Part shown: positions 51,987 to 60,353 of the stretch, one piece after another
Position numbering within the stretch: the first letter of the stretch is position 1
How the letters are laid out: every line of letters begins with the position of its first letter
DNA from: Stappia sp. 28M-7
Lineage (GTDB): Bacteria; Pseudomonadota; Alphaproteobacteria; Rhizobiales; Stappiaceae
Direction of reading: 5' to 3'
NCBI RefSeq assembly: GCF_014252955.1
Contig: NZ_JACMIA010000004.1
Location: 1-64,000, forward strand
Length of the DNA stretch: 64,000 nt
Program-made: the position numbers and the translations under genes
Notes under the pieces: model-generated
Database searches by the model: none
The model's input: the letters and a program-made list of their open reading frames with translations, nothing else
What the model was told of the DNA's origin: nothing

Positions 51987-52203
51987 GGGTCCGCGGACTC
52001 GCCAGATGATCGAAACAGCGGGAGCGCCGTTGCTGTTTCTTCCGCCCTACAGCCCGGACTTCTCGAAGCTTAAGGCAATGCTCAGGAAGGCAGCCGAGCG
52101 CACCATCGACGGCCTGTGGGACAGGATCGGCAGCCTGATCCCAACCTTCACAGTGCAGGAATGTGCCAATTACATCGCCGCCGCCGGATACGATGCAGCA
52201 TGA
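51967..52203 (+). mobile_element. IS630-family transposase C-terminal remnant (plus strand)
   Basis: Reads NLSSHKGPRTRQMIETAGAP, then LLFLPPYSPD directly joined to FSKLKAMLRKAAERTIDGLW and ending AAAGYDAA at the stop in 52203. The expected LNPIExA between PYSPD and FSKLK is missing: an in-frame loss of about 7 residues removes the catalytic Glu. The element is therefore dead. It begins exactly where the hairpin with the minus-strand remnant lies. Confidence 0.8.
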
Positions 52204-52345
52204 ACGAATTCTGCTCTAAAAGCGGAACCTATCGAACGCCGGTCGTAGCAGGTTAGTCCGCTCCTCTAGCGGGCTGCGAAAGTGTGAGAAGGTCGAACGG
52301 AGAGTAAGGCGCCACGGTCAATAAGACGGGATCGGGAAAACCAGA

Positions 52346-52693
52346 TCATGGATGCGCACCTCGAGCGCGCCAGATTGTATTGGCCCAATCCGCGAAATCC
52401 CCATACGGGCCCGCAGCGTGTGATAGCCGCAACAGAGGCCGGACACATGTCAGCACCCGACTACGCTCCGAACTCTTCGAAAAGATTCTTCTTGCATCAA
52501 CGGGGGCGTCCAGACAGGTCCATGACGATAGTTTCGCCGGGCCTGAGCGTCGGTCCCAGGACCTGTTCGACTTGGTCGGAAACGCACGACCGCGCATGGC
52601 GCCGTCGAGCAGCAAGGGTGCTGTCCTGCTGTCGGTTCGAAGAAAGGCCGATGCCGGCATTGCCGTTGGCGCGGAGGGTACCAACATAGCCAC
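52346..52693 (-). mobile_element. Further IS630-family transposase fragment, frameshifted
   Basis: On the minus strand one frame has TAPLLLDGAMRGRAF and the next frame continues DQVEQVLGPTLRPGETIVMD, the two halves of the segment before the catalytic Asp of IS630 transposases; a frameshift separates them near 52,590. After VMDL the sequence diverges. The bases from 52346 to about 52,515 do not match transposase by eye. Probably part of the same decayed IS cluster. Confidence 0.55.
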
Positions 52694-52997
52694 TTAATTG
52701 TCCGATGTCGTTCTTGTAGGGGCCTATGTCTTAGAACCGTCTTTCGGCATTTCCACATGGCCTGCACGCTGCTGCTCTTTCGGGTCGTAGTGGCGGGGTC
52801 TTCCTCCGTCGATCCTATTGTGGGAGTTGTGCACATGGCCTCGGCGGCATACTTCGTTTGGCAGGCGACTCATTATGCCAAGTGGTTGTCCTGATCGTAG
52901 AACGTCGATCGCATTCCATCGTATATAAAGACCATAAGCGCTTCTGTCGCATCGCTCGATTATCGTTCCGTTTGTCTCAAGCAGCGGAACGACGCCC
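52694..52997. promoter_or_regulatory. Region upstream of traG with 38-bp element
   Basis: 304 bp. It ends with a 38-bp element at 52906-52943 duplicated upstream of the trb operon (55057-55094). A short minus-strand frame (about 50 codons, ending at 52724) looks like the end of a protein, but no family is recognised, so it is not called. The boundary of the cargo insertion probably lies here. Confidence 0.45.
52906..52943 (+). promoter_or_regulatory. 38-bp conserved element upstream of traG (copy 1)
   Basis: Starts GATCGCATTCCATCGTATAT and continues AAAGACCATAAGCGCTTC; 32 of 38 positions match copy 2 at 55057-55094. Differences are mostly A/G or C/T changes. It lies 55 nt before the traG ATG. 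It is likely a shared promoter or regulator site for the transfer genes. Confidence 0.65.
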
Positions 52998-55034
52998 ATG
53001 ACCCCCACCAAGCTCCTGATCGGCCAGATCGCCGTCGTCTTCGCCATCGTCATCCTCGGCGTATGGGCGGCGACGCAGTGGTGCGCCGACATGTTGGGCT
53101 ATCAGGCGCAGCTTGGCAGCCCCTGGTTCGTCCTGTTCGGCTGGCCGGTCTATCAGCCGTGGAAGCTGTTCGAGTGGTGGTATTTCTACGAGGCCTATGC
53201 GCCGGAGGTATTCGACAAGGCCGGGATGCTGGCGGCGGGCAGCGGCTTCATGGGCTGTGCGGCGGCGATTATCGGCTCACTGTGGCGCGCGCGGCAGAGC
53301 AGGCTCGTCACCACCTATGGCTCCTCGCGCTGGGCCTTGCCGCGCGAGATTCGCAAGGCCGGCCTGTTCCGTCCGGCAGGCGTGTTCCTCGGTAGGTTCG
53401 CCGACCAGTATCTTCGCCATGACGGACCGGAGCATGTCATGGCCTTCGCGCCGACGCGCTCGGGCAAGGGCGTCGGCCTCGTCGTCCCGACCCTTCTCAC
53501 CTGGACCGGCTCGGCCGTCATCCACGACATCAAGGGCGAAAACTGGCAGTTGACCGCTGGCTGGCGCGCGAAATTTTCGCATTGCCTGCTATTCAACCCG
53601 ACCGACCTGCGGTCGGCCCGCTACAATCCGCTGCTGGAGGTACGCAAGGGGCCGGACGAGGTGCGCGACGTCCAGAACATCGCCGATATCCTGGTCGATC
53701 CCGAGGGTGCGCTCGAGCGCCGGAACCATTGGGAAAAGACCAGTCACGCCTTGCTGGTCGGCGCCATCCTGCACGTGCTTTATGCCGAGGAGGAGAAGAC
53801 GCTGGCGCGAGTCGCCACCTTCCTGTCCGATCCGCGCCGGTCCTTCGCGGCGACGCTGCGGCGGATGATGGCGACCAACCATCTCGGCACGCCGGAGAAC
53901 CCGAGGGTCCATCCGGTCGTGGCTTCGGCCGCGCGTGAGGTGCTGAACAAGTCGGAGAACGAGCGCTCGGGTGTGCTCTCCACCGCCATGTCCTTCCTCG
54001 GACTCTATCGCGACCCGACCGTCGCGGCGACGACCTCGGCCTGCGACTGGCGCATCGCCGATCTCATGGATGCCGAATATCCGGTCTCGCTCTATCTCGT
54101 CATCCCGCCATCCGACATCTCGCGCACCAAGCCGTTGGTGCGACTGGTGTTGAACCAGATCGGGCGGCGGTTGACCGAGCGGCTGGAAGGAGACCCGAAG
54201 AAGACCCGCAGGCATCAGCTCATAATGATGCTCGACGAGTTTCCGGCGCTGGGGCGGCTTGATTTCTTCGAAACGGCGCTGGCCTTCATGGCCGGGTATG
54301 GCATCCGTGCCTACCTCATTGCGCAGTCGCTCAATCAGATATCCAAGGCGTATGGCGAGAACAACGCCATCCTCGACAATTGCCATGTGCGCATCGCCTT
54401 TTCCTCCAACGACGAGCGGACGGCGAAACGCATCTCCGACGCTCTTGGCACGGCGACGGAACTCAGGGCGCAGCGCAACTATGCCGGCCACCGCCTAGCG
54501 CCGTGGCTGAGCCACGTTATGGTCAGCCGGCAGGAGACCGCGCGGCCGCTGCTGACGCCCGGCGAGGTGATGCAATTGCCGTCCGCGGATGAACTGGTGC
54601 TGGTTTCGGGCCTGCCGCCGATCCGGGCGAAGAAGCTCCGCTATTACGAAGATCGCAACTTCACGCAGCGTGTTCTGCCGGCCCCACAGCTTTCCGAAGG
54701 CGGCTACGAGGACAAACCGGCACCGCGCCCCGACGACTGGAGCGGCCAGGTGCGCGATACCGACGACCGCCTGATGCCTTCCGGCGAGGACGGTACGAGG
54801 CGCGGTTCCCTTTGTGAGGAAGGTGGGCTTCAGCAGCAGCGCCACCCGGGCTTGGCGGAAGAAGAGATTGCGAAGCCCGCCGAACCGGGGCAGCCGGATA
54901 TTCCGGGACTCGATGTAGACGAGTCGGATGTCGTCGCCGACCAACGCGCCCTGGATCGGCTGTCGAAGCCGGCGCGCGTCTATGGCGTCAACGAAGCAAT
55001 GGGGCCGGAGAAAGATATCCTCGAAGGATTCTGA
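52998..55034 (+). CDS. traG: Conjugative coupling protein TraG (VirD4/T4CP)
   Basis: 678 residues. Two N-terminal membrane segments (LLIGQIAVVFAIVILGVWAA and MLAAGSGFMGCAAAIIGSLW) anchor the motor. Walker A APTRSGKGVGLVVPTL is near residue 151 and Walker B LIMMLDEFPALG near 407, both intact; HGPEH-like DGPEHVMAF precedes the P-loop. The last 90 residues are acidic and low in complexity. TraG is the hexameric ATPase linking the relaxosome to the Trb channel. It lies 19 kb from its usual neighbour rlxS because of the cargo. The ribosome binding site is weak. Confidence 0.95.
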   Translation: MTPTKLLIGQIAVVFAIVILGVWAATQWCADMLGYQAQLGSPWFVLFGWPVYQPWKLFEWWYFYEAYAPEVFDKAGMLAAGSGFMGCAAAIIGSLWRARQSRLVTTYGSSRWALPREIRKAGLFRPAGVFLGRFADQYLRHDGPEHVMAFAPTRSGKGVGLVVPTLLTWTGSAVIHDIKGENWQLTAGWRAKFSHCLLFNPTDLRSARYNPLLEVRKGPDEVRDVQNIADILVDPEGALERRNHWEKTSHALLVGAILHVLYAEEEKTLARVATFLSDPRRSFAATLRRMMATNHLGTPENPRVHPVVASAAREVLNKSENERSGVLSTAMSFLGLYRDPTVAATTSACDWRIADLMDAEYPVSLYLVIPPSDISRTKPLVRLVLNQIGRRLTERLEGDPKKTRRHQLIMMLDEFPALGRLDFFETALAFMAGYGIRAYLIAQSLNQISKAYGENNAILDNCHVRIAFSSNDERTAKRISDALGTATELRAQRNYAGHRLAPWLSHVMVSRQETARPLLTPGEVMQLPSADELVLVSGLPPIRAKKLRYYEDRNFTQRVLPAPQLSEGGYEDKPAPRPDDWSGQVRDTDDRLMPSGEDGTRRGSLCEEGGLQQQRHPGLAEEEIAKPAEPGQPDIPGLDVDESDVVADQRALDRLSKPARVYGVNEAMGPEKDILEGF

Positions 55035-55056
55035 TCCCGCGCAAGCATCCGCATGT

Positions 55057-55094
55057 GATCGCATTCCGTCGTACATAAAGGCCGTAAGAGATTC
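55057..55094 (+). promoter_or_regulatory. 38-bp conserved element upstream of the trb operon (copy 2)
   Basis: Starts GATCGCATTCCGTCGTACAT and continues AAAGGCCGTAAGAGATTC; matches copy 1 (52906-52943) at 32 of 38 positions. It lies 56 nt before the ATG of the RHH gene at 55151, the same distance as copy 1 from traG, which argues for a functional site. Confidence 0.65.
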
Positions 55095-55150
55095 CGGCCC
55101 ATCCGGCGATCCTTGTCCTGACTTCTTCAAGACTGTCAGGGCAACACTGC

Positions 55151-55552
55151 ATGAAGCCACGCCACAACATCTACATTGACGAGGAAACGAGCGCCGAGCT
55201 CGAAGCGCTGGCGGCCAAGCCCGGTGCCTCCAAGTCAGCCATCATCACTGACGCGATCCGCCATTACATCCGTCACCGCGGTGCCCATGCGCTCAATGAG
55301 GCGTTGAGGATCCGCCTCGATCGGCTGACGCGCGAGAACAACCTCATCCGGCGCGACATCGATGTCCTGACCGAGAGCCTCGCCTTTTTCGTGCGGCTCT
55401 ATCTCACCTTCAACGCGCACACGCCGATCCCGGACAAGGCGACGCAGGCGGTCGCGCAGGAGCGTTACCAGAAATTCGTCGAGCAGGTGGGCCGTCAGAT
55501 CGCCGGCGGCAAGCGCTCGCTCGGCCCCAGGGACGGGGAGGAAAACCCATGA
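55151..55552 (+). CDS. CopG-type ribbon-helix-helix protein at the head of the trb operon
   Basis: 133 residues. A short RHH motif at the start (KPRHNIYIDEETSAELEALA, then SKSAIITDAIRHYIRHRG) is followed by a helical tail (RIRLDRLTRENNLIRRDIDV, LAFFVRLYLTF). Such proteins regulate transfer operons or bind oriT. It overlaps trbB by 4 nt and is preceded by the 38-bp element, so it may autoregulate the trb operon and traG through that element. Confidence 0.85.
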   Translation: MKPRHNIYIDEETSAELEALAAKPGASKSAIITDAIRHYIRHRGAHALNEALRIRLDRLTRENNLIRRDIDVLTESLAFFVRLYLTFNAHTPIPDKATQAVAQERYQKFVEQVGRQIAGGKRSLGPRDGEENP

Positions 55553-56514
55553 GCACAACTGCCGAAGAACGCCGCCGCGCCATGCTGAAGACGGCGATGG
55601 GCCCGGCAATTGCCGAGGCCCTCTCCGATACCGCCGTGATCGAGGTGATGGTCAACCCCGACGGCAGGCTCTGGATCGACCGTCTCGGCGAGGGACGCAG
55701 CGATGCCGGCCTGCGTGTTCACCCCTCCGAAACCGAGCGGATCATCCGCCTGGTCGCTTCCCATGTCCGCGCCGAGGTGCATGCGGACAATCCAATTGTC
55801 AGCGCCGAGCTGCCATCGGGAGAGCGCTTCGAGGGCGTGCTGCCCCCGGTCGCATTGGCGCCGTGCTTCGCCATCCGCAAGCCCGCCGCGAAGATCTTCA
55901 CCCTAGCCGACTACGTCCGTGCCCAGATCATGGTCCCGATCCAGGCCGAAGCCCTCAGGCAGGCGGTGCGGGAGCGGATAAACATCCTGGTCGCCGGCGG
56001 CACCTCCTCGGGCAAGACCACACTCGCCAATGCACTGCTGGCCGAGATCGCCAATTGCGACGAACGGGTCATCCTCATCGAGGATACGCGCGAGCTGCAA
56101 TGCGCGGCGGCCGATTGCGTGGCGCTGCGCACGCGGCGGGGTGTCGTATCTCTGGCCGATCTCGTTCGCTCGACCCTGCGCCTGCGCCCCGACCGGATCA
56201 TCGTCGGCGAGGTGCGGGGCGCCGAGGCGCTCGACATGCTCAAGGCCTGGAACACCGGCCATCCGGGTGGCATCGCCACCGTGCATGCCAATTCCGCCCA
56301 TGCCGCTCTCTACCGCATCGAGCAATTGGTGCAGGAGAGCGTCACCGTCATCCCGCGCCGCCTGATCGCCGAGGCGATCGATCTCGTGGTGTTCATCGCC
56401 GGGCGCGGCTCATCCCGACACATCGAGACCATCGCCGAAGTCACCGGCCTCGACGCCAACGGCGATTACGCGGTGACCACGCTTTCCATGCCCCAACTGC
56501 AATCGCTCTCGTGA
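55549..56514 (+). CDS. trbB: Mating-pore ATPase TrbB (VirB11)
   Basis: 321 residues. Walker A VAGGTSSGKTTLANALL lies near residue 145, followed by RVILIEDTRELQC (Asp box), LRLRPDRIIVGEVRGAEALD (Walker B region) and GGIATVHANSAHAALYRIEQ (His box). VirB11-type traffic ATPases drive pilus assembly and substrate transfer at the inner membrane. Overlap with the RHH gene (ATGA) and a short gap to trbC show one transcript. Confidence 0.95.
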   Translation: MSTTAEERRRAMLKTAMGPAIAEALSDTAVIEVMVNPDGRLWIDRLGEGRSDAGLRVHPSETERIIRLVASHVRAEVHADNPIVSAELPSGERFEGVLPPVALAPCFAIRKPAAKIFTLADYVRAQIMVPIQAEALRQAVRERINILVAGGTSSGKTTLANALLAEIANCDERVILIEDTRELQCAAADCVALRTRRGVVSLADLVRSTLRLRPDRIIVGEVRGAEALDMLKAWNTGHPGGIATVHANSAHAALYRIEQLVQESVTVIPRRLIAEAIDLVVFIAGRGSSRHIETIAEVTGLDANGDYAVTTLSMPQLQSLS

Positions 56515-56525
56515 AAGGACATCTC

Positions 56526-56834
56526 ATGCGCAAAAAGCTCCGATTTCTGTCGGCTACCGCCCTCACGTTTCTGCTCACGGCCCCGGCCTATGCGGCGGGC
56601 TCCGGCATGCCGTGGGAAGAACCGCTCCAGCGCATCCTGGAATCGGTTCAGGGGCCGGTGGCCAAGATCGTCGCGGTGATCATCATCATAATCACCGGCC
56701 TGACGCTCGCATTCGGCGAGACCTCGGGCGGCTTCCGGCGGCTGATCCAGATCGTCTTCGGCCTCAGCATCGCCTTCGCGGCGTCGAGCTTCTTCCTCTC
56801 CTTCTTCTCCTTCGGCGGCGGGGCGCTCGTCTGA
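56526..56834 (+). CDS. trbC: Conjugative pilin TrbC (VirB2)
   Basis: 102 residues. A signal peptide (LRFLSATALTFLLTAPAYA) with cleavage after Ala-Tyr-Ala is followed by two membrane helices (AKIVAVIIIIITGLTLAFG and LIQIVFGLSIAFAASSFFLS), the layout of VirB2/TrbC prepilins. In RP4 TrbC is trimmed and cyclised by TraF, also encoded here (30472). Its stop overlaps the trbD ATG (TGATG). Confidence 0.93.
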   Translation: MRKKLRFLSATALTFLLTAPAYAAGSGMPWEEPLQRILESVQGPVAKIVAVIIIIITGLTLAFGETSGGFRRLIQIVFGLSIAFAASSFFLSFFSFGGGALV

Positions 56835-57103
56835 TGGATGCTGCTCGCCACATCGAGGGCTTCGAAATCCCGGTCCATCGCGCGCTGACCGAGCCGATCC
56901 TGCTCGGCGGCGCGCCGCGCGCCGTCGCCATCCTCAACGGCACGCTGGCGGCCGCCATCGGCCTCGGTCTCCAGCAGTGGATCGCCGGGCTCGGCCTGTT
57001 CGTCGCCGGGCATACGCTCAGCGTTTTTGCGGCCCGGCGCGATCCGGACTTCCTGTCCGTGCTTGCCCGCCACCTCCGACAGAAGGGGGGGTGGCGATGC
57101 TGA
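56834..57103 (+). CDS. trbD: TrbD (VirB3)
   Basis: 89 residues. A short N-terminal region (IEGFEIPVHRALTEPILLGG) precedes one membrane region (AVAILNGTLAAAIGLGLQQW, then IAGLGLFVAGHTLSVFAAR), as in VirB3/TrbD, the inner-membrane partner of the VirB4/TrbE ATPase. It starts in the trbC stop codon and overlaps trbE by 7 nt. Confidence 0.93.
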   Translation: MDAARHIEGFEIPVHRALTEPILLGGAPRAVAILNGTLAAAIGLGLQQWIAGLGLFVAGHTLSVFAARRDPDFLSVLARHLRQKGGWRC

Positions 57104-59622
57104 GCTTGGCCGAATACCGCAACCGGGCCGACCGGCTTGCCGATCTGCTGCCCTGGGCGGCGCTAGTCGCGCCCGGCATCGTCCTCAACAAGGACGGCAG
57201 TTTCCAGCGCAGCTTCCGCTTTCGCGGCCCCGATCTCGAAAGCGCGACGGACGCCGAACTGGTCGGGCTCGGCGCACGGGCCAACAATGCGCTGAAGCGC
57301 CTTGGCTCCGGCTGGGCGCTGTTCTTCGAGGCGGAGCGGCTTGAGGCGCAGGATTATCCGCGGTCCAACTTCCCGGACGCGGCCTCATGGCTCGTCGATG
57401 AGGAACGCCGCGCGGCCTTTGAAGGTGAGCCGGATCAGTCATCGCCCCGGTGGAGCGATGACCCGGCGAACGGGCAGGGCCGGCATTTCGAAAGCCGCTA
57501 TCACCTCACACTTCTCTACATGCCGCCGCCCGACGCGCAGGCGCGCACCGAGAATGCGCTGCTGGATTCCGACCGGAAGGGGGAAGGGGACGGCGGCGGC
57601 CGCAACTGGCGGCAGGAACTGGCCCGGTTCCGGGACGAGACCGAGCGGGTGCTGGATTTGCTCAGCGGCTTCCTGCCGGAGATCCGCGCGCTCGACGATG
57701 TCGAGACGCTGACCTTTCTGCACGGGGTCATTTCGACAAAGCGCCATCCCGTCGCCGTGCCCGAAACGCCGATGTATCTTGATGGCGTGCTGGTCGATAC
57801 GCCCTTGACCGGCGGCCTGGAGCCGATGCTCGGCGACCGGCACTTGCGGACGCTGACGATCCTCGGCTTTCCGAACGCGACCCGCCCCGGCATCCTCGAC
57901 GCACTGAACCATCAGGACTTTGCCTATCGCTGGGGCACGCGCTTCATCCCGCTCGATAAGATGGCGGCGACGAAGGTGCTCACCCGCCTGCGCCGGCAGT
58001 GGTTCGCCAAGCGCAAGTCGATCACAGCGATCCTGCGCGAGGTGCTGACCAACGAGCCTGCTGTACTGGTCGATAGCGACGCCGACAACAAGGCGCTCGA
58101 TGCAGACGCCGCTTTGCAGGCGCTCGGCAGTGATCGTGTCGGTTTCGGTTATCTGACGACGACCATCACCGTCTGGGACGAGGACCGGGATACCGCGGAG
58201 GAAAAGGTCCGCGCCGTCGAGCGCATCGTCAACGGCCTCGGCTTCACCTGCATTCGGGAAACGGTGAATGCCGTCGAAGCCTGGCTCGGTTCACTGCCGG
58301 GCCATGTCTACGCCAATGTCCGGCAGCCGCTCGTCCACACCCTGAACCTCGCCCATCTCATGCCGCTCTCGGCGGTGTGGGCCGGACCGGCGCGCAACGC
58401 CCATCTCGCCAAAGTCACTCAGACAGAATGTCCGCCGCTACTCCATGCGGAAACCAGCGGCTCCACACCGTTCCGCCTCTCCACCCATGTGGGCGATGTC
58501 GGCCACATGCTGATCGTCGGCCCGACCGGCGCAGGCAAGTCGGTGCTCTTGTCGCTGATCGCACTGCAATTCCGGCGCTATGCCGGCTCTCAGGTCACCA
58601 TCTTCGACAAGGGCAATTCGGCGCGCGCAGCCGTGCTGGCCATGGGTGGGGAGCATCATGCGCTGGGTGCGGCCCCTGATGACATCACGAACGCGCTCGC
58701 CTTCCAGCCGCTCCGCGACATCGACGATCCGGCGACGCGAAGCTGGGCGGCTGAATGGATCGGCGCGCTGCTCGCTCATGAGCATGTCACCGTTACCCCG
58801 GAAGTGAAGGAGGCCGTCTGGTCGGCGCTGTGCAACCTCGCCACCGCGCCGGCCGAGGAGCGCACGCTCACCGGCCTGTCCGTCCTCGTCCAGGCGAACG
58901 CCCTCAAGGCCGCGCTCCAGCCCTATACGCTCGATGGCCCCTTCGGCCGGCTGCTCGACGCTGCCGAGGACCGGTTGGCGCTGTCCGACGTTCAATGCTT
59001 CGAGACCGAGGAACTGATGCATGAGGCCGGCGTCGTCCTGCCGGTGCTGACCTACCTCTTCCACCGTCTGGAGGAGAGGTTCGACGGGCGGCCGACGCTG
59101 CTCATTCTCGACGAGGCCTGGGTCTATCTCGACAATCCGCTCTTCGCCGCCCGCATCCGCGAATGGCTGAAGGTCCTGCGCAAGAAGAACGTGTCGGTGA
59201 TCTTCGCGACGCAGTCGCTGGCGGACGTGGCCGACAGCTCCATCGCGCCCGCCATCATCGAGAGCTGCCCGCAGCGCATTTTTCTTCCCAACGACCGGGC
59301 CATCGAACCCCAGGCGCGCACGGCCTATGAGCGCTTCGGCCTCAACGATCGGCAGATCGAACTGATCGCGCAGGCAACGCCAAAACGGCACTACTACCTG
59401 CAATCGCGCCGCGGCAACCGGCTGTTCGAGCTGGGCCTCGGCCCCGTGGCACTGGCGCTCTGCGGCGCCTCCGATCCGTCCTCCCAGACCCTCATCGACA
59501 CAATCCTGGCCGAGCACGGCAGGGAGGCCTTCGCCGTCGAGTTTCTGAGAGCCCGCGGCCTCGATTGGGCCGCCGACATCCTCGGCCCGTTCTCTCCCCA
59601 AATACAGGAGCCAACACCATGA
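57097..59622 (+). CDS. trbE: Mating-pore ATPase TrbE (VirB4)
   Basis: 841 residues from ATG 57097. The N-terminal half is the VirB4/CagE region (LADLLPWAALVAPGIVLNKD, then GWALFFEAERLEAQDYPRSN). Walker A VGPTGAGKSVLLSLIA is near residue 478 and Walker B LLILDEAWVYLDNPL near 668, with an Arg-finger region PNDRAIEPQARTAYERFGL downstream. It powers pilus assembly and works with TrbB and TraG. It ends in an ATGA overlap with trbJ. Confidence 0.95.
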   Translation: MLSLAEYRNRADRLADLLPWAALVAPGIVLNKDGSFQRSFRFRGPDLESATDAELVGLGARANNALKRLGSGWALFFEAERLEAQDYPRSNFPDAASWLVDEERRAAFEGEPDQSSPRWSDDPANGQGRHFESRYHLTLLYMPPPDAQARTENALLDSDRKGEGDGGGRNWRQELARFRDETERVLDLLSGFLPEIRALDDVETLTFLHGVISTKRHPVAVPETPMYLDGVLVDTPLTGGLEPMLGDRHLRTLTILGFPNATRPGILDALNHQDFAYRWGTRFIPLDKMAATKVLTRLRRQWFAKRKSITAILREVLTNEPAVLVDSDADNKALDADAALQALGSDRVGFGYLTTTITVWDEDRDTAEEKVRAVERIVNGLGFTCIRETVNAVEAWLGSLPGHVYANVRQPLVHTLNLAHLMPLSAVWAGPARNAHLAKVTQTECPPLLHAETSGSTPFRLSTHVGDVGHMLIVGPTGAGKSVLLSLIALQFRRYAGSQVTIFDKGNSARAAVLAMGGEHHALGAAPDDITNALAFQPLRDIDDPATRSWAAEWIGALLAHEHVTVTPEVKEAVWSALCNLATAPAEERTLTGLSVLVQANALKAALQPYTLDGPFGRLLDAAEDRLALSDVQCFETEELMHEAGVVLPVLTYLFHRLEERFDGRPTLLILDEAWVYLDNPLFAARIREWLKVLRKKNVSVIFATQSLADVADSSIAPAIIESCPQRIFLPNDRAIEPQARTAYERFGLNDRQIELIAQATPKRHYYLQSRRGNRLFELGLGPVALALCGASDPSSQTLIDTILAEHGREAFAVEFLRARGLDWAADILGPFSPQIQEPTP

Positions 59623-60332
59623 AACGCACGTCTCTCGCGGCGCTCCTCGCCGCATCTCTTGCCATCGCTACGCCACAGGTGGGCCATGCCGCCTGGCCGG
59701 TCTTCGATGCCACCAACTACGGTCAGAATGTCCTGCAGGCGGCGCGTGCGCTGGAGCAGATCAACAATCAGATCCAGCAGCTCCAGAACCAGGCGGTCAT
59801 GTTGCAGAACATGGCAAAGAACCTTCAGCGGCTGGATTTCTCCTCGCTCGGACAACTCCAGGGGGCGCTGAACCGTATCGACGGGCTGATGATGCAGGTC
59901 GACGGCCTCAGCTTCGACCTGACGCAGCTCGAAGGCCAGTGGCGGCAGCAATATCCAAGCTCGTACGATGCCACGGTCAGCACCAGCGATATCGCCACTG
60001 CCGCGCGCGAGCGCTGGCAGAGTGCCATGAACGCTTTCCGCCAAACCATGCGGGTGCAATCGCAGATCGTCGAGAACGTGCGCGTCGACGAAGGGCTACT
60101 CACCGATCTCGTCAATCGGAGCCATGGCGCCGTCGGGGCGCTGCAGGCGCAGCAGGCCGCGAATCAGCTCATTGCGCTTTCGGCCAAGCAGCAGATGCAG
60201 ATCCAGACGCTGATGGCCGCCCATTACCGTGCCGAGGCAGAAGACGCCGCGCGCAAGGCGCAGGCGGAGGAAGCGGCGCGCGAGACCACGCGCAGGTTCC
60301 TCGGTTCCGGCTCCGCCTATTCCGGGAACTGA
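59619..60332 (+). CDS. trbJ: TrbJ (VirB5-like)
   Basis: 237 residues. A signal peptide (LAALLAASLAIATPQVGHA) is followed by long amphipathic helices (NNQIQQLQNQAVMLQNMAKN, then LQGALNRIDGLMMQVDGLSF), typical of periplasmic TrbJ, a minor pilus component of VirB5 type. It overlaps trbE and lies 21 nt from trbL. No trbK-like lipoprotein (entry exclusion) lies between trbJ and trbL. Confidence 0.93.
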   Translation: MKRTSLAALLAASLAIATPQVGHAAWPVFDATNYGQNVLQAARALEQINNQIQQLQNQAVMLQNMAKNLQRLDFSSLGQLQGALNRIDGLMMQVDGLSFDLTQLEGQWRQQYPSSYDATVSTSDIATAARERWQSAMNAFRQTMRVQSQIVENVRVDEGLLTDLVNRSHGAVGALQAQQAANQLIALSAKQQMQIQTLMAAHYRAEAEDAARKAQAEEAARETTRRFLGSGSAYSGN

Positions 60333-60353
60333 CCGGCAGGGAGGCGACGCGCG

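Noticed and set aside
52346-52689. Overlapping plus-strand frames near 52.4-52.7 kb as genes
   Set aside because: The minus strand has IS630 transposase signatures there; the plus frames look like their shadows.
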